From contig JAFEBH010000007.1 in assembly GCA_018242765.1 (NCBI GenBank), positions 1-64,000 on the forward strand: a stretch of DNA of 64,000 bases, given 5' to 3'. A program made the position numbers and the translations under genes. Origin of the DNA: Nitrospira sp. (GTDB lineage: Bacteria > Nitrospirota > Nitrospiria > Nitrospirales > Nitrospiraceae). Positions 63,345 through 64,000 of this stretch are shown here, in pieces. Below the pieces are notes generated by a model. That model saw only the letters and a list, made by a program, of their open reading frames with translations, was not told where the DNA came from and ran no database searches. The first letter of the stretch is position 1. Every line of letters begins with the position of its first letter.

Positions 63345-64000
63345 ATGGCGATCATCATTGGCACACCCTTGAATGACATTCTTAACGGAACTCTTGGAGC
63401 CGATTGGGTGTTTGCGCTTGAGGGGAATGACACCGTCAGCACAGGCGACGGCAATGACATTCTGGTTGGTGAGGCCGGCAACGACCGGCTTTTCAGCGGC
63501 AACGGCAATGACATACTGATCGGTGGAGATGGTGCCGACCTGCTGGCAGGTGGGATCGGTGCCGACATCATGTACGGCGGCAACGGCAACGACACCTATG
63601 TTGTGGACAACGTGTTGGATGTGACGAGGGAGGCAGTGAACACGGCGTTGGGTGGGGTAGACACCGTGGAGTCGTCTGTCACCCGTTCCCTGGGTTTCGG
63701 TCTCGAGAACCTCACCATGACCGGCGCGGCAGCCATCAATGGCACGGGCAATGGGAATGCCAATGTCCTCACCGGCAATAGCGCCAACAACGTGCTTTCG
63801 GGCCTGGCAGGAAACGATACGCTTAACGGCGGCCTCGGCAATGACGCGTTGAACGGGGGGGGGCGGGATCGACACGGTCTCCTATAGCACGGCGACGGCG
63901 GGGGTTAACGTCGATCTTGCTCTCACGGGCGCACAGAACACGGGAGGAGCCGGGAGTGACACCCTCGTGAGTATTGAGAATCTCACCGGCTCGAACTTCA
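63345..64000 (+). CDS. RTX-type calcium-binding repeat protein, frameshifted and cut by the window edge
   Basis: ATG 63345 follows GAGGAGG. The protein consists of nonapeptide Ca-binding repeats GGxGxDxLx: GDGNDILVGEAGNDRL, GGDGADLLAGGIGADIMYGG, NGNDTYVVDNVLD, and later GLAGNDTLNGGLGNDALNGG. Such proteins are usually exported by type I secretion. At nine consecutive G (63855-63863) the frame breaks and a stop follows at 63885-63887. With eight G the frame reads on as IDTVSYSTATAGVNVDLALT and SIENLTGSNF to the window end. The break may be phase variation by slippage, decay or a sequence error. No type I secretion genes are visible here. Confidence 0.8.

Overview
The window reads as chromosomal DNA of a Nitrospira-like bacterium (phylum Nitrospirota). 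This is an inference. It rests on the gene content (bacterial thiC next to an archaeal-type thi4 under a TPP riboswitch, many NarL/HisKA_3 two-component pairs, an Aas-type three-domain fusion) and on three copies of a dispersed ~100-bp intergenic repeat that I associate from memory with Nitrospira genomes. No rRNA, tRNA or CRISPR array was recognised.

Layout. (1) 1-15.5 kb is a decayed accessory zone. It holds a frameshifted receiver domain, two broken copies of an sthA-lipoprotein cassette, an IS5-family element with perfect inverted repeats inserted in one cassette, remnants of another IS5-family element and of an IS200-type element, one intact NarL-type kinase/regulator pair, and an RND efflux operon whose permease is split into two overlapping frames, followed by a PII-like gene. 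(2) 15.5-28.4 kb holds a second RND efflux operon (minus strand), a DMT transporter, a PAS kinase/regulator pair with an extra receiver, a PhoD-like phosphatase and several small unknowns. (3) 28.5-34.8 kb is an IS5-type remnant followed by a RiPP-like cluster: PqqD-like RRE protein, a 58-residue Gly-rich precursor, HPr-kinase-like protein, nucleotidyltransferase, lasso-B2-type transglutaminase-fold protease and ABC exporter. It has no lasso cyclase, and the predicted core has no Asp or Glu, so the product should not be a classical lasso peptide. This is the best candidate for an undescribed system. (4) 34.9-42.2 kb (minus) has a decayed PD40 propeller gene, a truncated haemoglobin, a YgfZ/GcvT-like protein, a pseudo-receiver, a TPR protein, thi4 and thiC behind a TPP riboswitch with its own terminator. 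(5) 42.4-49.3 kb is housekeeping: nadA, ileS-lspA, a DUF2024-like gene, uppP and a coiled-coil lipoprotein. (6) 49.6-51.6 kb is an Rrf2 regulator with a perfect operator palindrome touching its start codon, then a secreted cupin and an NAD(P)-binding protein. (7) 51.8-53.7 kb is an ECF sigma/anti-sigma pair. (8) 54-62.6 kb has an amidohydrolase, an Aas-like MFS-acyltransferase-ligase fusion and a membrane-anchored MutS-like ATPase (minus), then prmA, a MOSC protein and a methyltransferase (plus). (9) The window ends in an RTX-repeat protein whose frame is broken at a run of nine G.

Within each operon the genes fit a shared job: efflux (pump plus adaptor), signalling (kinase plus overlapping regulator), thiamine supply (TPP-sensing leader, pyrimidine and thiazole branches), peptide maturation and export, and envelope-stress sigma signalling. 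All functional calls come from reading motifs by eye; no database search was run.
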